This document shows, one piece after another, positions 1-6,869 of a stretch of DNA of 9,556 nucleotides; the stretch's first letter is position 1; every line of letters starts with the position of its first letter. The notes under the pieces were generated by a model, which was given only the letters and a program-made list of their open reading frames with translations, was not told the DNA's origin and did no database searches. Both the position numbers and the translations under genes were made by a program. The stretch spans positions 1 through 9,556 of the forward strand of contig JAIPGE010000045.1 of assembly GCA_021736285.1 (NCBI GenBank). The letters run 5' to 3'. The stretch comes from Candidatus Izemoplasma sp. (GTDB lineage: Bacteria > Bacillota_I > Bacilli_A > Izemoplasmatales > Izemoplasmataceae).

Positions 1-875
1 ACGAACAAAAAGCAATCGAATTATGTGCGCTTGTATTCAGTCAACAAACAGACGATATTAATGTCGTTAGAGCGTTACCTGATGGCCGCAGTAATGTGCT
101 TTTTGTGATGGCTTGTAATGCACAACACTACACGGTTAGACTACCCGGAGAAGAAAGTCATCATTTCATTGACCGAAAACATGAATCAATAGCTTTAGAA
201 GCAGCTATTTCCCTTAATATTACACCCAAACTTTATTACTTTAACAAGACTTCAGGGTTAAAAATTGCTGACTATATTCCAGGTCATACACTGAATAAAA
301 ATGTCACAGATGAAGAACTTAAACAACTAGCTAATGTATTGCATCAGCTGCATCAAATTAATGATGTTAATATTTCACCATTCGAACCACAAACTACGTT
401 TGACCGATTACTAAAAGAGTACAACCAATTTCAACAAACAGACACTTGGCCAACCACTTTTTTTAAACGACTGATGACCAACAATCCAAAGATAAAACAC
501 AAGACACTAATTCATGGAGATATCAATCCAGCAAATATCCTTATTGATACAAAAAACAAACTATGGTTACTCGATTTTGAATATGCCAAAGTATATGATC
601 CACTATATGATATCGCATGTATGGGCAGTATCAATATGACGGTCGCAAAAAAATTGTTACTTTTGTATTTTGGTCACCCACCAACCCAAGAAGAACTCAC
701 TAAACTGTATTATTACCGTATACTACAAACCATATTATGGTATCTCACGGCAAAAATAAAACATCATTTAAATGTTGGTATATTATTCACAATTGATTTT
801 GGTCTAATTGCAAAAAATTTCAAACAAGAAACGGAGAATCTTTGGGCTGAATATATGAAAATTATTAAAGGTTGA
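1..875 (+). CDS. Choline/ethanolamine kinase-like phosphotransferase (5' partial)
   Basis: Probable cytoplasmic small-molecule kinase of the choline kinase/APH fold, likely phosphorylating choline, ethanolamine or a similar alcohol. The frame is open from position 3, and the 31 codons before the GTG at 96 belong to the gene: they encode the glycine-rich nucleotide-loop region (DGRSN, reading into LFVMA), and no ribosome binding site precedes the GTG. The true start is therefore outside the window, probably only a few residues upstream. The Brenner motif HGDINPAN is at 513-536 (catalytic Asp at 519-521, metal-binding Asn at 534-536). It is followed by LLDFEYAK with the second metal-binding Asp at 573-575; DFEYA is typical of LicA-type choline kinases rather than antibiotic kinases. 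The TGA stop lies inside a terminator hairpin. The family is secure; the substrate is not, since related bacterial proteins act on thiamine or other alcohols. Confidence 0.8.
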   Translation, partial: EQKAIELCALVFSQQTDDINVVRALPDGRSNVLFVMACNAQHYTVRLPGEESHHFIDRKHESIALEAAISLNITPKLYYFNKTSGLKIADYIPGHTLNKNVTDEELKQLANVLHQLHQINDVNISPFEPQTTFDRLLKEYNQFQQTDTWPTTFFKRLMTNNPKIKHKTLIHGDINPANILIDTKNKLWLLDFEYAKVYDPLYDIACMGSINMTVAKKLLLLYFGHPPTQEELTKLYYYRILQTILWYLTAKIKHHLNVGILFTIDFGLIAKNFKQETENLWAEYMKIIKG

Positions 876-893
876 ACACAACCTTTTTTCTTT
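867..893 (+). terminator. Rho-independent terminator of the phosphotransferase gene
   Basis: An 8-bp perfect stem AAAGGTTG (867-874) / CAACCTTT (879-886) with loop AACA is followed by a T-rich tail. The last codons and the TGA stop (873-875) are part of the hairpin, so termination is packed against the end of translation. Confidence 0.8.
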
Positions 894-947
894 AGAATTC
901 TTACGAATGTAAGTGTTTTCTTTAATGAAAAAAAGCAAATTGTGCTG

Positions 948-976
948 TTGTAAAAAGCAATAAAATAAGTTATAAT
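948..976 (+). promoter_or_regulatory. Promoter of the pyruvate:ferredoxin oxidoreductase gene
   Basis: A perfect -10 TATAAT lies at 971-976, preceded after 17 bp by the -35-like TTGTAA at 948-953 (4 of 6 matches to TTGACA). Transcription would start near 983, giving a leader of about 52 nt, too short for a TPP riboswitch. A direct repeat AAAAAGCAA (930-938 and 952-960, 22 bp apart) straddles the -35. No Rex-type inverted repeat (TTGTGA...TCACAA) is visible. Confidence 0.65.
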
Positions 977-990
977 TTGTACTGTGTGAC

Positions 991-1012
991 TTATCATTTA
1001 ATTATCATGAAA
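991..1012 (+). repeat. Tandem 11-bp direct repeat in the oxidoreductase leader
   Basis: Two adjacent 11-bp units, TTATCATTTAA (991-1001) and TTATCATGAAA (1002-1012), share their first seven bases and begin exactly one helical turn apart. They lie just downstream of the predicted transcription start (about 983) and upstream of the ribosome binding site (1022-1027). They could be a tandem operator, but in AT-rich sequence this may be chance. Confidence 0.35.
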
Positions 1013-1034
1013 ATTATATATTGGAGGTTATTGT

Positions 1035-4000
1035 ATGGCAACAAAAAAAGTATTCCAATCAATGGATGGAAATCAAGCAGCAGCTCATGTGGCGTATGCC
1101 TTTACTGAAGTAGCTGGAATTTATCCTATCACACCGTCATCACCAATGGCGGAACACATTGATCTATGGGCATCTCAAGGACACAAAAACTTGTTTGACA
1201 TGCCTGTTAAAGTTATTGAAATGCAATCAGAAGGTGGGGCTGCTGGTACGGTACACGGTAGTTTACAATCTGGTGCACTCACAACCACATTTACTGCATC
1301 ACAAGGGTTATTGTTAAAATTACCTAATATGTATAAGATTGCTGGGGAATTATTACCTGGTGTTATACATGTTGCAGCAAGAAGTTTGGCTGTACAAGCA
1401 CTATCAATCTTTGGTGATCATCAAGATGTTATGGCAACACGTCAAAGTGGTTTTGCACTATTAGCGAGTGGGTCAGTACAAGAAGTAATGGACTTAGCGG
1501 GTGTTGCACATTTAGCAGCAATCGAATCTAGCATTCCATTCTTACACTTCTTTGATGGATTTAGAACATCTCACGAAGTGAACAAAATTGAAGTCATGGA
1601 CTATAATGACTTAGATCCGTTACTCAATCGCGATGCTGTAAAAGCATTTAGAAAACGTGCCTTGAATTCATCAAATCCTGTAACTAGAGGATCCGCACAA
1701 AATGATGACGTGTATATGCAAGCACGCGAAATTCAAGACAAATATTACGAAGATGTTCCAGATATTGCAGCAAAATACTTAAAAGAAATTAGTAAAATCA
1801 CTGGCCGCGATTATGCACCATTTGTATACTACGGTGCTGAAGATGCAACTGATGTTATTGTTGCAATGGGAAGTGTCACCGAAGCAATAGAAGAAACAGT
1901 AGATTATTTACTTGATAAAGGTGAAAAAGTTGGCTTATTAACAGTTCACTTATATCGCCCATTTAGTGAAAAATACTTCTTTGATGCACTACCAAAAACA
2001 GTGAAACGGGTTAGTGTTTTAGACCGTACAAAAGAAAGTGGTAGCGTTGGAGAACCATTATATCTCGATGTTAAATCGATTTTCTATGGTAAGGAAAATG
2101 CACCTGTTGTCTTAGGTGGTCGTTACGGATTATCTTCTAAAGATACCACACCAGGACAAATTGTTGCGGTATTTAAGAATATGAAAAACAAACAAAAAGA
2201 TCGCTTTACAATTGGTATCAAAGATGATGTCAACAACACATCACTTGATTTTGACCATGTCGATACCCAAAAAGAAGATGTTACAGAATTATTGTTCTTT
2301 GGATTCGGTAGTGATGGAACAGTTGGTGCATCTAAAAATACAATTAAAATCATTGGTGAAAACACAGATCTTTATGCACAAGCGTATTCATCATATGATT
2401 CAAAAAAATCTGGTGGTGTAACTAGAATGCATCTCCGTTTTGCTAAAGATCCAATTCGTTCGACTTATTTAGTTAGTACGCCACACTTTGTATCATGTTC
2501 AAAAGATTCATATCTTTATACATATGACATGATTGAAGGATTGCGTGATGGAGGAACCTTCTTATTAAATACCGTTGCAAAAAAAGAAGATATTCCTGAA
2601 CTGTTACCAAATAAAGTTAAAAAACAATTGGCAGAAAAGAATGCCAAACTGTATATCATTAATGCTGTTAAGTTAGCGGAACAAGCTGAATTAGGTGTTC
2701 GCATTAACACAATTATGCAAAGTGCATTCTTTGCATTAAATGAACAAATCATGCCTTATGACAAAGCCAAAGAACTCATGAAAAAATATGCGAAAAAAGC
2801 ATACGGTCGTAAAGGTGAAGATATTGTTGAGAAAAACTATAAGGCAATTGAATTAGGACAAGCGGGATTAATTGAAGTACCTGTCGATGCAGCTTGGAAA
2901 AAATTAGAAGTAAAAGAAGCAGAAGTACAACAAGATCTTCCTGACTTTGTTAAAAATATTGCTGAACCAGTTAATAAAATTAAAGGATATGACTTACCAG
3001 TAAGCGCCTTTGAAGGGTACGAAGATGGTAGTATGGATCCAGGATCTACAGCCTATGAAAAACGCGGTATTGCAAACTACATTCCTGAGTGGATTGAAGA
3101 CAATTGTATTCAATGTAATCAATGTTCATTTGCTTGTCCACATGCAGTTATTCGCCCATTCTTGTTAACAGAAGAAGAAATGGAAAATGCACCGGAAGGT
3201 ATGAAAACAATTGATGCCCGTGGAAAAGGATTAGAAGGATTAAAATATAAAATCCAAATTTCAACCTTGGACTGTACTGGATGTGGTGTCTGTGTTGAAG
3301 TATGTCCTGCAAAAGACAAAGCGTTGGCATTAAGTCCAATCGGTGAAGAAATTGAAAAAGGTGAAGTGAAAAACGCTGAATACTTATTCAATGAAGTTAC
3401 GTATAAAGATGATTTAGTCGCAAAAACAAATGCTAAAAACTCACAATTCGCAAAACCATTATTTGAATTTAGTGGTGCATGTGCAGGTTGTGGCGAAACA
3501 CCATATGTTAAATTGGTTACTCAATTATTCGGTGAGCGGATGCAAATTGCGAATGCCACAGGATGTTCAAGTATTTATGGTGCATCATTCCCTGCGACCC
3601 CTTATACAACATTAGATAATGGACGCGGACCAGCTTGGGCTAACAGTTTATTTGAAGACAACGCAGAATTTGGATTTGGTATGCTACATGGTAACCAAAC
3701 ACTCCGTGCGCGAGTTCATAATATTTTTGCAGACAACAAAGACAAAGCACCTGAAGAAGCTGCGGAATTAATGAATAAATGGTTAGAAAACGAAGACGAT
3801 GCTGATGTATCACTTGAAGTCTACAACAAATTATTACCACTCTTAGAGGATGTTAAAGATGGCTATGCAGAAGATATTAAAGAACTATCTAATTACATTG
3901 TCAAACAATCGAATTGGGTAATTGGTGGAGACGGATGGGCTTATGACATCGGATACGGTGGATTAGACCATGTTATCGCAAACCAAGAAAACATTAATAT

Positions 4001-4574
4001 TTTAGTATTAGATACACAAGTTTACTCAAATACAGGTGGACAATCATCTAAAGCTGCACCAAGTGGATCTATTGCGAAATTCACAGCTGCTGGTAAAAAT
4101 GGTAAACGGAAAGACTTAGCTGCGATGGCTATGAGTTATGGTCATGTCTATGTTGCACAAGTAAGCCATGGTGCAAGCCAACAACAAGTTCTTAAAGCCT
4201 TTACAGAGGCAGAAAGTTATAATGGGCCAAGTATCATCATTGCTTATTCACCATGTATTGCTCATAAAATTAAAGGCGGACTTACCAATTCACAAAATCA
4301 AGCCAAATTGGCTACTGAATGTGGATACTGGCCAACCTTTAGATATGATCCACGGTTAGAACCCCAAGGTAAGAATCCATTCAAACTAGATTCTAAAACA
4401 CCGAAGTGGGAAAAATACGAAGAATTCTTAATGAATGAATCTCGTTATGCACAACTCTTTGACATTAATAAAGAACATGCACAAGAGTTACTTGACGCTA
4501 ACTTAAGAGACGCTAAGCGGTCATACAAAATGTATAAACGTTATGAAGCAATGGACTATAGTTTAGAAGAATAA
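1035..4574 (+). CDS. nifJ: Pyruvate:ferredoxin (flavodoxin) oxidoreductase, single-chain
   Basis: Cytoplasmic enzyme that oxidatively decarboxylates pyruvate with CoA to acetyl-CoA and CO2, reducing ferredoxin or flavodoxin; the central pyruvate-cleaving enzyme of many anaerobes. Its 1179 residues show the full fused domain order. Domain I has YPITPSSP near residue 30, with T33, E66 and R116 matching the known pyruvate-site residues T31, E64 and R114 of the Desulfovibrio africanus enzyme. The gamma domain starts near 418 and the EKR-like linker near 590. A two-cluster ferredoxin domain has C691/C694/C697/C701 and C747/C750/C753/C757. The TPP domain carries the third-cluster cysteines C816, C819, C844 and C1074 and the Mg-TPP motif from GDGWAYDIG (D966) to N999. 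All twelve cluster cysteines are present. It lacks the extra C-terminal domain of the D. africanus enzyme, as do most family members. The start has TGGAGG at 1022-1027, 7 nt upstream. It has its own promoter and terminator. A 2-oxoacid relative is possible, but the pyruvate residues argue against it. Confidence 0.97.
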   Translation: MATKKVFQSMDGNQAAAHVAYAFTEVAGIYPITPSSPMAEHIDLWASQGHKNLFDMPVKVIEMQSEGGAAGTVHGSLQSGALTTTFTASQGLLLKLPNMYKIAGELLPGVIHVAARSLAVQALSIFGDHQDVMATRQSGFALLASGSVQEVMDLAGVAHLAAIESSIPFLHFFDGFRTSHEVNKIEVMDYNDLDPLLNRDAVKAFRKRALNSSNPVTRGSAQNDDVYMQAREIQDKYYEDVPDIAAKYLKEISKITGRDYAPFVYYGAEDATDVIVAMGSVTEAIEETVDYLLDKGEKVGLLTVHLYRPFSEKYFFDALPKTVKRVSVLDRTKESGSVGEPLYLDVKSIFYGKENAPVVLGGRYGLSSKDTTPGQIVAVFKNMKNKQKDRFTIGIKDDVNNTSLDFDHVDTQKEDVTELLFFGFGSDGTVGASKNTIKIIGENTDLYAQAYSSYDSKKSGGVTRMHLRFAKDPIRSTYLVSTPHFVSCSKDSYLYTYDMIEGLRDGGTFLLNTVAKKEDIPELLPNKVKKQLAEKNAKLYIINAVKLAEQAELGVRINTIMQSAFFALNEQIMPYDKAKELMKKYAKKAYGRKGEDIVEKNYKAIELGQAGLIEVPVDAAWKKLEVKEAEVQQDLPDFVKNIAEPVNKIKGYDLPVSAFEGYEDGSMDPGSTAYEKRGIANYIPEWIEDNCIQCNQCSFACPHAVIRPFLLTEEEMENAPEGMKTIDARGKGLEGLKYKIQISTLDCTGCGVCVEVCPAKDKALALSPIGEEIEKGEVKNAEYLFNEVTYKDDLVAKTNAKNSQFAKPLFEFSGACAGCGETPYVKLVTQLFGERMQIANATGCSSIYGASFPATPYTTLDNGRGPAWANSLFEDNAEFGFGMLHGNQTLRARVHNIFADNKDKAPEEAAELMNKWLENEDDADVSLEVYNKLLPLLEDVKDGYAEDIKELSNYIVKQSNWVIGGDGWAYDIGYGGLDHVIANQENINILVLDTQVYSNTGGQSSKAAPSGSIAKFTAAGKNGKRKDLAAMAMSYGHVYVAQVSHGASQQQVLKAFTEAESYNGPSIIIAYSPCIAHKIKGGLTNSQNQAKLATECGYWPTFRYDPRLEPQGKNPFKLDSKTPKWEKYEEFLMNESRYAQLFDINKEHAQELLDANLRDAKRSYKMYKRYEAMDYSLEE

Positions 4575-4576
4575 CG

Positions 4577-4585
4577 TGTTATAAT
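4577..4585 (+). promoter_or_regulatory. Possible extended -10 promoter overlapping the terminator
   Basis: TGTTATAAT (4577-4585) is a perfect extended -10 (TGn directly before TATAAT) and could serve the membrane-protein gene at 4630. No convincing -35 lies 16-18 bp upstream, which is tolerated by extended -10 promoters. The predicted start near 4592 falls at the end of the terminator's 5' arm, so a transcript made here would lack that arm. Confidence 0.4.
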
Positions 4586-4615
4586 AGGTGATACTTCGGT
4601 ATCACCTATTTTTTT
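4583..4615 (+). terminator. Strong rho-independent terminator with UUCG tetraloop
   Basis: A 12-bp perfect stem AATAGGTGATAC (4583-4594) / GTATCACCTATT (4599-4610) closes on loop TTCG, i.e. the very stable cUUCGg tetraloop, and runs into seven T residues (4609-4615). It lies eight bases after the oxidoreductase stop codon. Confidence 0.93.
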
Positions 4616-4629
4616 AAGGGGGCATATTT

Positions 4630-5562
4630 ATGCGTTATTTTATATCAATCATTTTACCAATACTGATGCTTACATTAGCATTTTACAGTATGTATCATTA
4701 TCAAAAACATATTTTCAAAAATTTCATTCAGGATACAGCAAAATCATATGCAATATCAACGGTTTTTATTGCGCTTGTTAAAACGGCTATTGCATTGTTT
4801 TTAATTGTCTTAGTCCACAATGCTTTCTATGATCAAAGTTTAACAGAACTGGTTTTATTATTAGTAATATTTATGGGGTTTTCAATCCTCCAAAGTGCCT
4901 ACTCAATTGGTGGATTTTTAACAAGAAATAAACTGTTCTATTATCAAACAAAGTCCATCATTATCAATGAGACAAAGCGTTTTAACCAATTGTTCAGTTG
5001 GTTTAATGAACAATATCGTACCCATTCAAAAACATTGATGAAATTGGTTATCATTGCTGTGTTTGTTATCGTTTTTTTACCGAATTTCTCAATATTATTA
5101 ACGACCAATCTTATTTTTGCGCTATTAATTATCATTTTAGTTATTATTAGTTTGGCATTTAATCAGCTAATCTATTTTGGATTTGTCGCCTTACTTATTT
5201 TTCAATATCAACCGGAGGTTATTACCTTTGAATCGATGAATTTGCTCTTAATGTCAATTACATTCATTGTTCTTTTTGTTGGATTATCAATTGATCATCG
5301 ACTTCAACAAAAAATGTTTTTCTTAATAACAATGATGCCAGTAAAACGGTTTAACTTCAAATTGGGTTATGAAAAAATTGCTGATAACAAACAAGTAATT
5401 ATATACAAAAATATTATTAATCAATACTATTATGTTTACTTTAGAAAAATTGGTCTTGTCGTTGTTTATCACAGTGAAGTCGATTTAAAAGTTTCACGTG
5501 TGGTTCAGTTTAAAATGATTCAATATGGAAAAAAATACATCTATAAAGCAGCAGAACTCTAA
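4630..5562 (+). CDS. Polytopic membrane protein of unknown function
   Basis: I do not recognise the family of this 310-residue protein. It is an integral membrane protein with roughly six or seven hydrophobic segments, near residues 4-22, 43-64, 72-97, 136-150, 153-178, 180-193 and 203-222. A polar, basic stretch (about 100-135, ending in THSK) separates the third and fourth. After residue 223 comes a soluble tail of about 88 residues rich in Lys, Tyr and aromatic/beta-prone segments (for example INQYYYVYFRKIGLVVVY near 263-280), probably a small cytoplasmic domain. No transporter signature, catalytic motif or cleavable signal peptide is seen. The start is supported by AAGGGGG (4616-4622), 7 nt before the ATG. 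It follows the oxidoreductase terminator, so it needs its own promoter or readthrough; no hairpin terminator follows it. Confidence 0.85.
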   Translation: MRYFISIILPILMLTLAFYSMYHYQKHIFKNFIQDTAKSYAISTVFIALVKTAIALFLIVLVHNAFYDQSLTELVLLLVIFMGFSILQSAYSIGGFLTRNKLFYYQTKSIIINETKRFNQLFSWFNEQYRTHSKTLMKLVIIAVFVIVFLPNFSILLTTNLIFALLIIILVIISLAFNQLIYFGFVALLIFQYQPEVITFESMNLLLMSITFIVLFVGLSIDHRLQQKMFFLITMMPVKRFNFKLGYEKIADNKQVIIYKNIINQYYYVYFRKIGLVVVYHSEVDLKVSRVVQFKMIQYGKKYIYKAAEL

Positions 5563-5582
5563 TCACAAAGCCAAAAAAACGC

Positions 5583-5610
5583 TTGCATTTCTCAAGAGAA
5601 GTGATATAAT
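5583..5610 (+). promoter_or_regulatory. Promoter of the mgtC-like/SGNH operon with a dyad in its spacer
   Basis: A perfect extended -10 TGATATAAT ends at 5610 (TATAAT 5605-5610), with a weak -35 TTGCAT at 5583-5588 and a 16-bp spacer. A second overlapping TATAAT lies at 5610-5615. The spacer holds an inverted repeat, TTCTC-AA-GAGAA (5589-5600), extendable with one mismatched pair to 18 bp (5586-5603), positioned as an operator would be. The leader would be only about 25 nt, leaving no room for a Mg-sensing leader as in Salmonella mgtC. Confidence 0.65.
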
Positions 5611-5641
5611 ATAATGTTATCTCACGAAAGAGGGTGTAACG

Positions 5642-6115
5642 ATGGATATACAAATTGAGTTTTTAGATATCTTGCAAAGTTTAGGATTGACATTGCTATT
5701 TGTTGGATTGATTGGTTACGAACGCCAGAAGAAACATAAAATTGCTGGCATGACAACACATCTAATGGTAGCGTTTGGCGCAACAGCACTCGCCATTGTG
5801 CAAAAATATATGGTCGCAGATAGTTTGCAATTTATTAAAGATAATCCAGATTTAGCTGCGAACATTGAAGTCCAATCACAACGAATTATTGCACAAGTTG
5901 TCACAGGTGTTGGTTTCTTAGGTACGGGGGCAATCATTAAAACCAATGGATATATTACTGGATTAACAACAGCATCAACATTATGGATTGGTGCGATCAT
6001 TGGTATGATTTTTGGATTAGGCTATACCTTACTAGGTGTAACTGTATCTCTATTTGCATTGATGACATTATATATTATTAAACGTGTTACGAGAGAAAAA
6101 CTAGACATAAATTGA
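5642..6115 (+). CDS. MgtC/SapB-family membrane protein
   Basis: Small inner-membrane protein of the MgtC/SapB/YhiD family. Salmonella MgtC supports growth at low magnesium and inside macrophages partly by modulating the F-type ATP synthase; the role of family members in non-pathogens is mostly unknown. Family hallmarks are in order: GYERQKKHKIAG (25-36), the RIIAQVVTGVGFLGTGAII block (81-99) and GLTTASTLW (107-115), with about five hydrophobic segments. At 157 residues it is only the membrane core and lacks the soluble C-terminal domain of the roughly 230-residue MgtC. The usual DPxR before the central block reads QSQR here, and the preceding loop (about 56-80) looks long; this comparison is from memory. 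AGAGGG (5629-5634) sits 7 nt before the ATG. The TGA stop is followed after 20 bases by the SGNH gene, so the two are probably co-transcribed. The family is sure; the function is not. Confidence 0.9.
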   Translation: MDIQIEFLDILQSLGLTLLFVGLIGYERQKKHKIAGMTTHLMVAFGATALAIVQKYMVADSLQFIKDNPDLAANIEVQSQRIIAQVVTGVGFLGTGAIIKTNGYITGLTTASTLWIGAIIGMIFGLGYTLLGVTVSLFALMTLYIIKRVTREKLDIN

Positions 6116-6135
6116 CAAAGGGGAAGGGTGGTTTT

Positions 6136-6753
6136 ATGACAGAAAAAGAGCGTAAAAAATATCATAAAGAACGCAGTTATGATATTTCACATCGAGATTT
6201 TGAAAAGGGACAAATTGTCCTACTTGGAGACTGTATGATTGAACGGTTACCAATGGCAAGATATCTAAATGAAAAAGTCTTTTATAACAATGGTATTGAA
6301 GGTGATACGACTGATTTATTAGAAAGTTCACTTTATAAACGAGCGATTAAATACAAACCCAAAAAATGTTTTATTTCGATAGGATCAAACGATATTGGCC
6401 TGAACGATGCATCCGTCAAGACGATTTATCATAATATCGTTCGCATTATAGAAACGTTAAAACAACGAACTAAAAAGACAGAAATTTACATCGTTAGCGT
6501 AATACCGGTCAATAATTCAAGCACAAAGCAATGCGTGTCTGAAAAAGCTCAAGATCGCGACAATTTTGACATTAAAATGTTAAATTATTATCTAAGAAAT
6601 TACGCACGAAAACATCATATCGGATATGTTGATATTGCGAAGCATTTAAAGAATGATTATGAACAGTTGAATTTAGAATATACAATCGATGGCTTTCATC
6701 TTAATGAATTCGGATATGATATCTACAAAAAGTGTATTGAACAATATGTATAA
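6136..6753 (+). CDS. SGNH/GDSL-like hydrolase with Cys at the nucleophile position
   Basis: A 205-residue protein of the SGNH (GDSL-like lipase/acylhydrolase) fold. Such enzymes remove acyl or acetyl groups from lipids, glycans or other esters. Without a signal peptide or membrane segment it is predicted cytoplasmic. The four blocks are recognisable: block I IVLLGDCMIE (27-36), block II glycine in NNGIEGDTT (G53), block III IGSNDI (N85) and block V DGFHLN (D185, H188). The block I nucleophile, normally Ser of GDS, is Cys33 (TGT at 6232-6234), so it may use a thiol, act poorly, or be inactive. A Lys/Arg-rich N-terminal 24 residues precede the domain. The ATG at 6136 is chosen because AAGGG (6124-6128) lies 7 nt upstream; an in-frame TTG at 6112 overlaps the previous stop but has no ribosome binding site. 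It is probably translated from the mgtC-like mRNA and ends at a terminator. The substrate cannot be told. Confidence 0.88.
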   Translation: MTEKERKKYHKERSYDISHRDFEKGQIVLLGDCMIERLPMARYLNEKVFYNNGIEGDTTDLLESSLYKRAIKYKPKKCFISIGSNDIGLNDASVKTIYHNIVRIIETLKQRTKKTEIYIVSVIPVNNSSTKQCVSEKAQDRDNFDIKMLNYYLRNYARKHHIGYVDIAKHLKNDYEQLNLEYTIDGFHLNEFGYDIYKKCIEQYV

Positions 6754-6759
6754 AAGATT

Positions 6760-6787
6760 AGGCAAAACTTGAGTTTTGCCTTTTTTT
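6760..6787 (+). terminator. Rho-independent terminator after the SGNH gene
   Basis: A 9-bp perfect stem AGGCAAAAC (6760-6768) / GTTTTGCCT (6773-6781) with loop TTGA is followed by a run of seven T (6781-6787). It separates the mgtC-like/SGNH unit from the suf operon. Confidence 0.92.
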
Positions 6788-6812
6788 AAACCAAAAAATT
6801 ATATCATATTAT

Positions 6813-6841
6813 TTGGATAATTACTGAGAAAACTATATAAT
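6813..6841 (+). promoter_or_regulatory. sufC: Promoter of the suf operon
   Basis: A perfect -10 TATAAT (6836-6841) lies 17 bp downstream of a weak -35, TTGGAT (6813-6818). Transcription would begin near 6848, leaving a leader of about 22 nt with the ribosome binding site AAGGAGG at 6855-6861. A short AT-rich inverted repeat, ATTAT-TTGG-ATAAT (6808-6821), covers the -35 and could bind a regulator, but it is too weak to assign to Fur, IscR or SufR. Confidence 0.6.
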
Positions 6842-6869
6842 GAGTATTGGATTTAAGGAGGTTATACAA

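Noticed and set aside
900..913. Small hairpin CTTAC-GAAT-GTAAG after the phosphotransferase terminator
   Set aside because: A 5-bp stem without a T run, upstream of the promoter; too weak to call a terminator or operator.
977..1034. Riboswitch (TPP or other) in the oxidoreductase leader
   Set aside because: The predicted leader is about 52 nt, AT-rich, with no conserved riboswitch core or stable hairpin.
3119..3391. Antisense reading frame of 90 codons opposite the ferredoxin domain
   Set aside because: It is a by-product of codon use in the oxidoreductase gene; its Cys/His content only reflects the opposite strand.
6112..6135. TTG at 6112 as the start of the SGNH gene
   Set aside because: It has no ribosome binding site and adds a low-complexity peptide encoded by the Shine-Dalgarno region itself; the ATG at 6136 has AAGGG 7 nt upstream.
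6808..6821. Fur- or IscR-like operator at the suf promoter
   Set aside because: Only a 5-bp AT-only inverted repeat; it does not match known consensus sites well enough to name a regulator.
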